From Parachlorella kessleri (taxonomy: Eukaryota; Chlorophyta; Trebouxiophyceae; Chlorellales; Chlorellaceae): a stretch of DNA of 34,263 nt. A program made the translations under genes and the position numbers. The stretch covers positions 1 through 34,263 of the forward strand of contig BBXU01000304.1 in assembly GCA_001598975.1 (NCBI GenBank). Direction: 5' to 3'. Of the stretch, positions 10,337 to 20,374 are shown one piece after another (within the stretch, counting starts at the first letter, position 1; each line of letters opens with the position of its first letter). Under the pieces are notes generated by a model. That model worked only from the letters and a program-made list of their open reading frames with translations, ran no database searches and was not told where the DNA came from.

Positions 10337-13300
10337 ATGGCCGGCCAGCTTGCCAGCCATGGCCCCTCGGGGGCAATAGAAGGGTTGCCCCCTTTGCAAC
10401 AACAGAAGCAGCAACCGGACACCGGACGCCCTACTGCTGATAAAGCCGATACCGTTGGGCGGCTAGGAGTTGTAGCCGGACGAACAGTGACCGTCGAGCC
10501 CTTGCCACCAGCGACACCTCCCTCACACGAACTTAAGAGACAACATGCAGCTGGACGTGTTACAGCAGAGCCCTTGCCCAAACACGACGACTTGGCGCCC
10601 TCTCACTTTGCACGCTCAGAGGCGGCGCCCAGGAACCAGCAAGGGGGCCAGCCCCCGGCACAGGACTGGGTAGATGACTTTGTAAATGCGTCCTGGCCAT
10701 ACATGAAGCGAGCCTTTGAGCGGCTAGCCTGGGAGAGCATACCTGGTAGGTGGCAGCAAGTAAGCCAGCCCCCAGCCGAGGGCAGGCATCCTGAACGCTC
10801 CGCCAGCTGATTGCTGACACGAGTTCTCAGCGAGAGGAACAGCTACAGTTGTAGCCTTGCGGTACAGGCAATGGTTCACACAACTGTTGGTATGGCTGTC
10901 GTGCAGGCATTCTTGAGGCCAGCCGCCCTTCCTGGGTGCACGACATAAGGCTGGACAAGTTTGAGTTAGGTGGGCAGCAGTGGAAGGCTTTTTGTCGTGT
11001 TCTGTATAGCTCTACGTATGTATGTTCTTGGCTTGATCGTCATAACTTTCGAAGTTGTTCTTGGGTGTCTTCCTATTGCCCGCTCATGGCAAATCCATAT
11101 CACGAGGAAGTGTGCTATAACCTTTCCAGCACGCACCTGTTGCAGGTCAAGTGCCCCCAACAGTGAACAACATTAGGTAGGCAGGTGCCTGTGGCATGGT
11201 GAGCACGCTGCCTTGTCCAATTGATTGCAATCGGGGGTCAAGCCTGAGCAAGGTATATTGTGCAAGCTCCATTGCATCCCCTCACTGTCCGTTGCGAAGG
11301 GTTGGCGCCCCATGCAGGGTACACTCTAGCAGCAGCCCAATTGACAACGAAATATACTTTGAGTTTGACTTCTTTTGGAAAAGCGAGCAGGTGAGGGGCC
11401 CCACCAATGCTGCCACTGCTGCCTAGCCCTCGCAAGGCACCTCTCTTCTAACCCGGAGGTCAACCTTAAGGCGGGTCAGCTTGTTGTACTGTGTGTGTAT
11501 GTTCGTCCTGTGGCCCGCAGCAATCTGCCATGTACAAGGCAGGCAGGCAGACGATAGAGTTGCCTTCATTGTGTTTAGGATGTATGTGTTGAGATTGTGG
11601 CTCAGTCCCGGTGTGACTTGGTTGAGTGTGCAGGATGTCCGTATTGAGATCGTGGTTCCACGCCTGCCGCTGCTTGTCTCAGAGCTGATACCCAATGCGA
11701 TGGAGGAGCAGCTGAAGCTGTTGCTGCGGCTGACGGTGAGGCGTCGTGCTGCCTCCAAGCAGCTTGCATAGCTGTCTGTATGTGTCGCAACCATTGGTCC
11801 CAAGCAGGCCAGATGGGGGCGATGGTTAGCCCCAGACCCTGTTGATGCCTACAGGTCTGCTTGCTGTTGGTGCTCCTGAGCACTGATGTGAGACAGCTAG
11901 CATTTTGTGATGTCCCACAGTGCCCAGTCACCCACCTCACATAACGTACAGCTAGCCAGGGAGATTATGCACCAGCTGTCCAGCACTGCGGCGAACAAAT
12001 GTGTCGGCGCGGCTGGCATTGCAGGTGTCTCTGTCGAAGCTGAGCCTCAAGGGCTCGGCCCGGATGTCGCTGCGCCCGGTGTGGGACCGGCTGCCCCTGT
12101 TTGGGGCGCTGCAAGTGGCGCTGGTGCAACCGCCTGAGGTCGGCTATGAGCTGTCCCTGGGCCCCATGCTGGCGGCCCTGATGCCCCTGGTCAAGACCTG
12201 GCTGGACGGGTACGCTGTTGCCGCCGGTGGTTGCTGCTGCTGGTGCTGCTACTGTGCAGAGTACCTTGTCTACTCGCGGCGGGGTCCTGGGCGGGCGCTT
12301 TTGACCGTGGGATTTTGTGGGACGTCGCCCTTTGGAACACATTTCGAGGGGATGTGTCGTGAGGGCAAGGAGTAGGAGTAAACGTGTGTATCTGCCTGGA
12401 TGGCTAGGGCGGCTGAGCGCGGGGAGTGGTGGCAGCCGGTGGGGTGAAGCTACCGGAACAACTGCCGCCGCGCTGCCTGATGCGACCCGACTGTCTGCTT
12501 GAACTCTGCTGCCGCACCCATCTGGCGATGTCCTGTACCGCTTGCCTTGACGTTTGCAGCGCCATCAAGGAAATGGTTTTCCAGCCCTACACGCTCCCAG
12601 AGCACTACTTTTTCCAGCTGGACCCAGAGGCCAAGGATGTGGACACGCCCAGCGGGGTGCTGGTGGTAAAAGTGCTGGGGGCAGACAAGGTGGGTGTCCA
12701 AGATATTGGCGCCCAAGCCCAGAACCCAGATGCACGCAGGGCCCTTACTGGGAGGCGGCTGTCGTGTCAAAGCCGAAGTCTGGGGCTTGTACTGCCTGCT
12801 GGGTGCTGCCCCGCCTGCCTGCCTAGTGTGCCGACGACTTGGGAAGGTGGCTTGGGTAGGGTTGGCATTAGGCTGTTTGTGCCACTGAGAGATGTCCATG
12901 CTATGCCACGCGCCTAAGCTGCTGGTGGCATGCGGCGAGAGGTGCGTGGCTGCCTGCCTGGTGTGCAGGTGCCCAAGATGGACGTCTTTGGCTGGAGTGA
13001 CCCATTTGTAGAGTAAGTAGGCTCGGGACACAGCAGCCAGTCGGCCGCTGCCAATGTCACCAGTGGCTGTCTGCTCTTCTGATCCAAGTATGGCGAGCGA
13101 CATGCCAGCTAGCAGACTACTCCCCTTGCACGGAAGTGCTGAGGGTTTGTGATTCAGCTGCTGCTCCTTGTTTGCAACCTGCAGGCTGTATGTGCGCGAC
13201 ACACAGCGCCACACAACAGCCATCAAGCGTCACAGCCGGTCACCCACCTGGGATGAGACCTTCACCCTCCCCGTGCACTTGCCTGAGCACCAGGAGCTGG

Positions 13301-15804
13301 TAAGTCTGTTAGTGAAGGGGAAGGCATTGCGTGGTAGAAACTTCTGTTCTTTGTGGATTTGATGCTGCTGGGCAGAAGGGAGGATGCAGTCTCGAGAGTT
13401 TGCTGTGCGTCATGAGAAGTCGCTGTGAGCTAATAAGAATTCGCCCTCTTGTATGTTTTGCCTAAGACAGTGATTAGGCAGCGAGTCAGCCACTTCCATA
13501 TGCAGAACATATGCTGGACAGTCCTAGTGTTTGACTGTGCAAAAGTTGCGTTGCCCTGCAGACCTTGATACTGTGGGACAATGATGAATGGTCCGCGAAT
13601 GACGAATTTGGGCGCAAGACGGTCCAGATCAAGGACCTGCGGCCGGGGCAGCAACAGGCACTGACGCTGAAGATCAGGTCGAGAGGTGTGGTGGCAGGCT
13701 CGTAGCAGGATATTTCTAGGATCGCAAAGCAACTACTGCATGATGGTAGGGGGAGGTTGCTGCTGGCTCGGCACATGCGTGGCTGAAGGGCAGCAGGGCA
13801 CATGGTCGGTAGGATATGCACCCTGGGGGCAAGCAAGCGCTCTACAACGCTGTCAAGCCCCTCTAGAGGCCTTGCATGGGGGCACCAGTCCGATAGGTTG
13901 TTCCCCATGCTAGCTGCAGAGGAGGAGAAACACAAGGAGGAGAAGCAAAAACGAGGCGGATGGCAGCGGGTGGCCATGGCGGCCGGCCGCCCCTTCACCA
14001 AGCAGAGCAGCTCCGCCTGCCAGCTGCGCTTGCAGGTGAGCCACCCCCTGACAGCTGCAAGCGATAGAGTTGCTGACCAGAAGCCCCCCGTGCGCCGGCA
14101 CTAGTGCAGCAGGCAGACCTACCTTAACCCCTGGCTGAGACAGCCCCGGACGAGTTAACCCTCTGGCTTGCGTGCGATAGGACAGCGTCATGCTGAAGTC
14201 TGCTTCACGTTCTCAAGGCAAATCATCAGCGCCGCCCGGCGCGTCCTCCATTGCTGTAAACCAAATTGCGGGCCGGTGCGTGTAGGTGCTGTATCACCCC
14301 TTCTCTGAGCAGGAGCTGCAGCTGGTCGCATACAGCAGGCAATACGGCCGGCACGCCGCTTTCAACTCCCCACAGGTAAGTCAATTCAAAGCAAATCTTC
14401 AGTTCTATCCCAGCCCTGGACAGCCATGTTTAGCTCCCATCCCAGCCAAAGCAAACCACATGCTGTCCATTGCAGTGGGTAAACAGCCAAGCCGCTGCCA
14501 TGCCCCTACCCTTCTATTATCCCACAGTGCTGGGCGTCTCATGATCCCATTGACTATCAGGCCATAATCAGCGTCTCCTCCCCCGCCCTCTCTATTGCAC
14601 GGTGTCCCTCAATGCCGTCCCTGCCCCTCGCCGGTGCAGGCTGGCCAGCTGGATCCACACGTGCGGCAGGTGCTGCTGAGCGGCATGCTCGTCCTGAACC
14701 TGCTGAGGGCGGAGGACCTCACGCTCAACACCGGCCTCCGCCTGCCCTTCGTGTAAGTGAAGCTGTTTGCCCCCCTGGCAGCTGCTGGTGCCGGTGCATG
14801 AGACGACCGTGCCCGGGGTTGAGGGGGGCGGGGTGCCGGGTCTTTGTTGAAAATTGATGGGCGTTCTTACGGTGTGCTGCTCTGCAGAGCACCTGCGTAC
14901 AAGGGCTGGCCTGCACACCTAACAAAGGGACGGAACAGACTCTGGCCTGCTCCAGGGCCCTGTGACTTGCTTAGCAATGCGCCCACCCCCACAAGCCACG
15001 ACAGTTCGCCTCACAAGACGCAGGCAGGGGTGTTGGCATCCATCCCACCATGTCAGCACCGTATGGCTGCCCTCAGGGGCCCACTGGCCACCCACCCGCG
15101 GCTCCCTGCTGCTGCAGGAAGGTGCAAATAAGAGTGGGGGAGAAGGAGCGATCCTCCGACGGTGTCCAGGCCAGCAGTGCGGGGTCCGTGGAGTTCCAGA
15201 CGCCTGTGGTAATTCACTTGGGGCCGGAGGAATCCCAGGATGTGCATGCGATAGGTAAGTGAGAGCTGTCCTGTGCATTTGCTTGCTTGCGGCTGGCTAG
15301 ATGGCTGGCTGGCTGACGCATATAATTAAGGGGCTGAAGGGGGTGCCCACGCAAAGGACAGGCTCACTGCAGCTTGCGTAGCTTGTTTCCCTGGCCTCTG
15401 GAAGGCTGACTACCGTCATCAAACTGGCAGCCCATCGACCTGCGTGGGCTGGCACGCGAGTCTGGCTGTGCAGGTGTTGCATAGCCTAGCCAGCCTGAGC
15501 AGCACAGTCATGGCCCTCTAGTCTGGCTGTGCATGTGTCCGCATAGCCTGGCCAGCATGAGCAGCACAGCAGCAGCTGGCCAACAACCCCACCCCCACTG
15601 TTTCATGCCTGGCTCGCTGTGTCGCCTCCTGCAGTGCGCATCGAGCTGCAGCAGGATGGCTGGCTGGGACCCAGGGGGCGGGGCCGCATCACCTTCCGGC
15701 TGCAGGAGGTGCTGGCAGCGGGGAAGCTGGAGGGGGAGTACCACCTGGGCTATGTGAAGAGCGGCAAGGCACACCTCAGCCTCGAGTGGAAGCCCTATTT
15801 GTGA
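10337..15804 (+). CDS. SMP- and C2-domain lipid-transfer protein (extended synaptotagmin type)
   Basis: Proteins of this type carry lipids between membranes at contact sites. Exons: 10337-10745, 10907-10969, 11146-11176, 11318-11390, 11634-11735, 12025-12209, 12560-12689, 12969-13012, 13185-13299, 13562-13685, 13920-14035, 14286-14375, 14640-14752, 15118-15254 and 15635-15804; 633 residues. Residues 1-110 are polar and low-complexity. The SMP domain starts at WVDDFVNASWPYMK (111) and runs to about 315, including IYFEFDFFW and LPLFGALQVALV. C2A (about 319-425) keeps all five calcium-binding acids: D336, D342, D390, D392 and D398. C2B (about 507-633) has lost most of them; for example LPFV stands where DPYV is usual. 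A charged stretch, EEEKHKEEKQK, follows C2A. No N-terminal membrane anchor is visible, unlike plant SYT proteins. The donor at 13685 was chosen over 13677 because only it keeps the C2A frame. Confidence 0.9.
15459..15569 (+). repeat. Tandem duplication of about 50 bp inside an intron
   Basis: Two copies, 15459-15507 and 15520-15569, share the order GTCTGGCTGTGCA, GCATAGCCT and GAGCAGCACAG with a few substitutions. They lie in the last intron of the SMP-C2 gene, just upstream of the final acceptor. This looks like a local slippage duplication with no evident function. Confidence 0.7.
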
Positions 15805-16849
15805 ACGAGGGGTTGCGTGATGCTGTGGGTGGGTAAGGAGGTGCGCTCCTCAAGCCTTGGCAGGTGAACCTTCCTGAACATGGCGTGGACTTGCAGCAGC
15901 TGCTAGTCTAGCAGCTGCATGGCCGTGCCCTTTTTTTGGCTTTTACAGGGCCCAATGGCCTTGATTCTGGACACAGTGTGGTTCCTGACTGTGGCTGTCC
16001 ACTTGTATACACTGATTAACGTGCTGCTAGGCATCTCAGCATTCTTAGGAAGTGTTCCTGATGCAGTTTGACAGGTTTATAGAGTCTTTCTTGCCCGCAG
16101 CCTGCCTGTGCCTTGCGCTCACGGAATCGCACCGTGTCTTGTGTATTGTATAGTGTTGACTCCTCCCTGTCTCTGACCACTTGCGTCGTTCTTTACTTGT
16201 CATCAGGTACTGGCCCGGCCAGCACTTTGTATTCTTCCTGCACGCCAGGTCTTTCTAAGATTCTTCAGCAAGCCATTAGATTCTCGCCCCTAGGTGCTAC
16301 CAGCTCTCGCAGCCAGCAACCCTTGTAAACATCACTTCTGCAAACATGGGGATGCCCACCACCTCCACAATTCCCCCAGTCCAGCAATAAAACGCCACAA
16401 TCAGTCCGAGAAGCCCTGCGGGAACCTTTGCAGATTATGTCATAGTGGCCAAAAAGGGACAGATAGCAAAGCGGTGCTCCCGAATCTACAGAGGGACAAG
16501 GACAAGGTTGACAGATACCCTTGGTGGTCAGATGGCTGAAAGACAGTGCACGGAGTGGGCCACAATGTGAAAAACATGGCCGGTAGTCGCACGAGGTGTG
16601 CCGGGAAGATGTACTGGCTTAGGCGCCTACAGAGAACCGCTTGCATGCCGCCCTGCCGCACCCAGGGCAGGCAAATTCTACCAAGGTCGCACTACCTGGC
16701 ACACTGTAGGTGAACAAGCAAAGCACCAGAACCTGCCCGTGACTGTTTCTACCCAGAGGTGCCTGTCACTTTAAACATGACTGCGGCACGGCAGCTCCGT
16801 CCTGCCAGCACCAGTGGCCACCCCCCCGCCTGTGCAGGGTCCCCTCTCC
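15805..16849. other. Convergent intergenic region (two 3' UTRs)
   Basis: About 1 kb between the stop codons of the SMP-C2 gene (plus) and the CSP41a-like gene (minus). It contains no conserved reading frame or recognisable RNA gene. Much of it is probably 3' UTR of the two genes. Confidence 0.55.
16324..16328 (+). terminator. Candidate polyadenylation signal TGTAA of SMP-C2 gene
   Basis: TGTAAAC lies about 520 bases after the stop codon and is the first TGTAA seen on the plus strand after the gene. This would give a 3' UTR of about 0.5 kb, which is normal for chlorophyceans. Confidence 0.4.
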
Positions 16850-19682
16850 TCACGCTTTCACGGCTGCCAGGATCTTGTCATCCGCCGCAAAGTCCACCTC
16901 CTTGTCAAGTCGTCCCGAAGCCAGGTAGTCCTTCACCAGCTGCAGCGGAGCAGTACCAGGCTGCGACTCACAAGGGCTGTCTCACATGGGCCGTGTACAG
17001 AGCCATGTCATGCTACGGTTGATGACGCCGCATGCATACGCCCACCAACCGCACCCAGCTGTGGTTCAAAAACGAGCTCCCCAATGACGCGCCAGGGCCG
17101 TCCCGCCCGACTGTGTCTGAGCTCACAGTGAGCGAACCTAGCCTGTGTCAGGGACCTTGGCACAGCAATCTCAATCTGAGGCCTCACGCGCGAGCGCTAC
17201 AAGCCGGCGGCCTTTTCGCCAACCTGCTCCACATCCCCCAGGAAGTTGTGTGCGGGCCTCCAGCCCAGCACCCGCTTGGCTTTGTCGGCCGAGGCGAAGA
17301 AGTGGCCTGTCCGGAAGGGGAAGCCCTCGCCCTTCTTCAAGCCCAGGCCCGAGGGGTCGTAGTGCACGATCTTGGCCTCCTTGCCGGCAGCCGCCGCCAC
17401 GGCCTTGACAATGCCTGCGGGAGGCAGGGAGGGAGGGGAGCAGGAGAGAGTCAGCAAAGAGCGGGGCATGAGTCGTGAGGGGAGCAGGAGAGGGTGAGCA
17501 AACAAGCAGGAGTGTGCGGGATGCAGCCTGCCTGGACGGCAGCACAGGCTGGCCGTCAGCCCCGGCCACACAGCAGGCACACTGTGTGTGTTTCGCTGAC
17601 CGCCAGCCAAGGAGGGTTTCTGCTGCCCAGGAAAGCAACAAAGCGCTGTCCAGCAAAAGCTATGTCCGCCACTGTGACCCCCAGGCTCCGCGCCCACCGT
17701 CAAAGGTGATGCAGCGGTCGGAGCAGGCGTTGAAGTGGTGTCCCACCGCCGCCTCGTTGCCCGCCACCCGCGCCATCATGTCAGCCAGGTCCTCCACATG
17801 GGACAGGGACGTCAGCTGGATGCCGGGGCCAGGGATGGGCACCGGGCGGTCCCTACACCAGGAGCGTCAGGGCAGCACATGGCAGCGCTTGGGGAGCAGC
17901 CAAGGTGGCATGTCTGTTTGACAACCCGGATCCGGAAGCAACGGCTGCAGGTGCTCCCAGCTTCACTGTGGGGCGTCATAATCCGATTTGTTGGCCATGA
18001 GGGCGCAACCAGACGGCCTTCTGTCCGAACCTGGCTGGCCCCAGCGCAACGTGTCAGTACAGTGCTGAAGCACACCTGTTTCAGTCATTTACCGGGACGA
18101 CAATGGTGCACGGGTTCCTTCACAAAGACACGCTTCAAGAGCGCAGTGTCAGAGCCACTGGTTCCCCACCTGAGGATGCGGTCCATGAACCACTGCTCGC
18201 AGTCCTTGGCAGTGCTGGGACCATAGATGTAGAGCGGCTGGAAGACTGTGTAGGGCAGCGCCTCCTGCTCCAAGTATTGCTCCACCTGGACATGCCCTGC
18301 ACCACACACAAAACAGGCAGGCAGGCAGGCTGGGAGAATCGCTCTTTACCCCCCTGCAGCCTAAAGTCCTGCCCGGAGTGCCGCGGTTCCGCCCATTCCA
18401 CATGAGTGGGTGGCCTCCATAGTATGGAGTTGTGACTGAGGGTGAAGAAGGACTGCCTGGTGCCAGGGCCGTGTCATTCCATGCCGGACAGGACGATCAG
18501 CAGCAGGGAGGCAGGGGCTGCACCTTCCCAGCATTACCTGCTGAGCTCTTGCGCTTGTCGCCCTCCACATGCATCGGCAGCACATCATCAGCCGCATACG
18601 CGCCAGCTGAGCCAACAAACACATAGTTCTTCACCTTGCCCTGCAGCCGGAATGGTGCTGTACTGATTGTTCCTCGCAGACAGCAAGCAGTAAGAGAAAG
18701 GCCAGCAGCTGACATGCAGGCCCCTGCCCACGGCGCAAGAGCAACCCTTACTTGACGACCTGGAAACGGTCCTCCCAGAGCCACACATCCCTCTTACTCC
18801 CCAGGCAGGCAAGCGAACCCACAAGGGCAAGCTGCCCATTACCCAGCTGCTGCACAAAGCCCAACAGCACCTTGAAGTGGTCAATGAGGGGCTTGCAGGT
18901 GTCCAGGTCCTTCCCATTGTTGTCAAACACCACATCGAAGCTGGCAGCAGGGTAGCTGGCGGGGTCTGCGGGGTTGCCCCACACCACCTCTGCTCCAAGC
19001 GAGGCGTAATCCTTGAAGGGCGCCTTCTTGCTGAGCTTCTCCTGCCAACACACATACTCGGCATGACTCACTTCTAGAGAGAGGCCTGGGGAGGCACCTT
19101 CTTGCTCTAAACAACAATTGGCAAGACTCAGGCTTATTCTGCATCCAGCCCTATAAGTCCAGCCCACCCAGCTCTCACTTCCTGTTTGCACTACCTGTCA
19201 TCCATGCTAATAAATGCCAAGTGACCTGAGGAACACAAGTGGGAGAGGTCCTGAGCTCCCTAGGACCGCCAGCCACCCAACAAGGCATCCACCTGGTCTC
19301 CGTCGTTCAGGATGGTGACACTGTGGCCTTGGGAGAGCAGCTTGCGTGCCAGGTGGAGCCCGAGGAAGGCGTGGCCGCCGCCCTTGGTGTTGACTGCACA
19401 GCACACCCAGCGCGCTGTTGCCAACGACAGTCCTTGCTGGAATACCCAGCCAACAGTGGTCTGTGCACTGCAAAGGGATTCTTCGGTAGCCACTACTGCC
19501 AGCTCCCTTGGACGACTGGCCCGGGATAAGTGTTCAAAAATAGCCCGACACTCACCTATGAGACACGTTTCATCTCTGACATGAAGGGCCAGGCTTCTGC
19601 CCGCAGCTTGCCTCCGAGGCGATCTCCTGGCACCACCAAGGGTGCACTGGCGTGATCCTGGTGTTAAAGTCTTGCACTGCAT
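16850..19682 (-). CDS. CSP41A: CSP41a-like chloroplast stem-loop RNA-binding protein
   Basis: CSP41 proteins are atypical short-chain dehydrogenase/epimerase-fold proteins that bind and protect plastid RNAs and associate with chloroplast ribosomes. Exons: 19682-19556, 19393-19293, 19041-18871, 18640-18538, 18296-18170, 17852-17698, 17414-17224 and 16939-16850; 1065 bases, 354 residues. The first 35 or so residues are rich in Arg, Ser and Ala with few acids, suiting a plastid transit peptide. The Rossmann start is [14 protein letters not shown]. The motifs [42 protein letters not shown] and [18 protein letters not shown] match CSP41a more closely than CSP41b. [12 protein letters not shown] and KRVLGWRP come near the C-terminus, then DDKILAAVK. 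The ATG at 19682 is favoured because the short exon it opens joins in frame to the Rossmann strand. If the last intron is retained, the product would end early in VGEKAAGL. Confidence 0.93.
17433..17492 (-). repeat. Short purine-rich direct repeat in intron
   Basis: GAGGGGAGCAGGAGAG occurs at 17433 and again at 17477, a period of 44 bases, in the sixth intron of the CSP41a-like gene. It is low-complexity sequence with no evident role. Confidence 0.6.
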
Positions 19683-20186
19683 GGTGGTCGGCGGTACCAC
19701 AAGAGAAGCAGTGCTTCAGTGGCCAATCTGATGTACGAGAATTGGACAAGTGGCCACCTGCCTGATGCACCTAGTGTACTTATCCGCTGCCAGTTTATAC
19801 AACCGGCGCCCTGCTTTGCCTGAAACGAGGAGCCACTGCACGATCCTAGCCATCGTTGCCCCGCCCGTCCAAAGGTAGGTGTGTCTAATCCAGAAGTGCT
19901 CCTGGTGGTGCTAGCGTACAGGAGCGTGCCTTGCCAAATTCACGTCGCAACGAGCTCGCCTTCCACTCCCGTAGAAGTCATCGTGCAATCACCACGGTGG
20001 GTCATGTACCGACGCAGCAGCTGAGCTTGTGCAGCACTGGCCTTCGATCACAGCTCCACCCCAGCCTGGCCAGGTGGTGGTGCTGAAGTACGGGGAATGC
20101 AGCATTCTCAGCCTCTCCCCATAACCCTGCCCCCCTACGGGGCTGTGAGCCGGCGACCCACACGGCCCTTGAACACCGACAGCCTC
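19683..20186. promoter_or_regulatory. Divergent region between CSP41a-like gene and U2 snRNA
   Basis: 504 bases with no conserved reading frame. It holds the promoter and 5' UTR of the CSP41a-like gene (minus) and the promoter of the U2 gene (plus). I did not find a land-plant-type upstream sequence element or a TATA box at the expected spacing from the U2 start, so the snRNA promoter elements remain undefined. Confidence 0.4.
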
Positions 20187-20374
20187 ATACCTTTCTCGGC
20201 CTTTTGGCTAAGATCAAGTTTAGTATCTGTTCTTATCAGTTTGATCGCTGATATGCAGAGCATTGCTCTGCTTACGATCATCTGATTCTTTGTGAGGGGA
20301 GGCGCAAGTGGTGTGCTCGCACCCAGGCCCTCCAGCTTTGGCTCGGCATTGCACTACTGCCGGGCTGGAGCACC
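20187..20374 (+). ncRNA. U2 spliceosomal snRNA (gene or variant copy)
   Basis: U2 pairs with the intron branch point in the spliceosome. The 5' part reads ATACCTTTCTCGGCCTTTTG, then GCTAAGATCAAG and TATCTGTTCTTATCAG, near-identical to plant and animal U2. Stem IIa pairs TATCAG (20234-20239) with CTGATA (20248-20253). Stem IIb is a perfect 7-bp hairpin (20255-20261 with 20265-20271). The 3' stem-loop IV pairs GCTCGGCA (20341-20348) with TGCCGGGC (20358-20365) around a TTGCACTAC loop. The length of about 188 bases suits U2. Two oddities: position 20220 is T where U2 has G in the GUAGUA branch-recognition element, giving UUAGUA, and the presumed Sm site (near 20284-20294) is GATTCTTTGTG rather than the usual A-U4-6-G. 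Identity as U2 is firm; whether this copy works is open. The exact 3' end is estimated. Confidence 0.9.

Noticed and set aside
13562..13677. Donor at 13677 (ATCAG followed by GTCGAG) for exon 10 of the SMP-C2 gene
   Set aside because: It would put the next exon out of frame and lose the EEEKHKEEKQK and RPFTKQ reading. The donor at 13685 restores it.
18748..18870. Read-through of exon 3 of the CSP41a-like gene ([12 protein letters not shown]...)
   Set aside because: Splicing from HFK directly to [13 protein letters not shown] matches the family without a gap; the read-through sequence has no counterpart.
19700..19900. Upstream ATG with MARIVQWLLVSGKAGRR as start of the CSP41a-like gene
   Set aside because: That frame stops before joining the exon at 19682, and the product would not resemble a plastid transit peptide.
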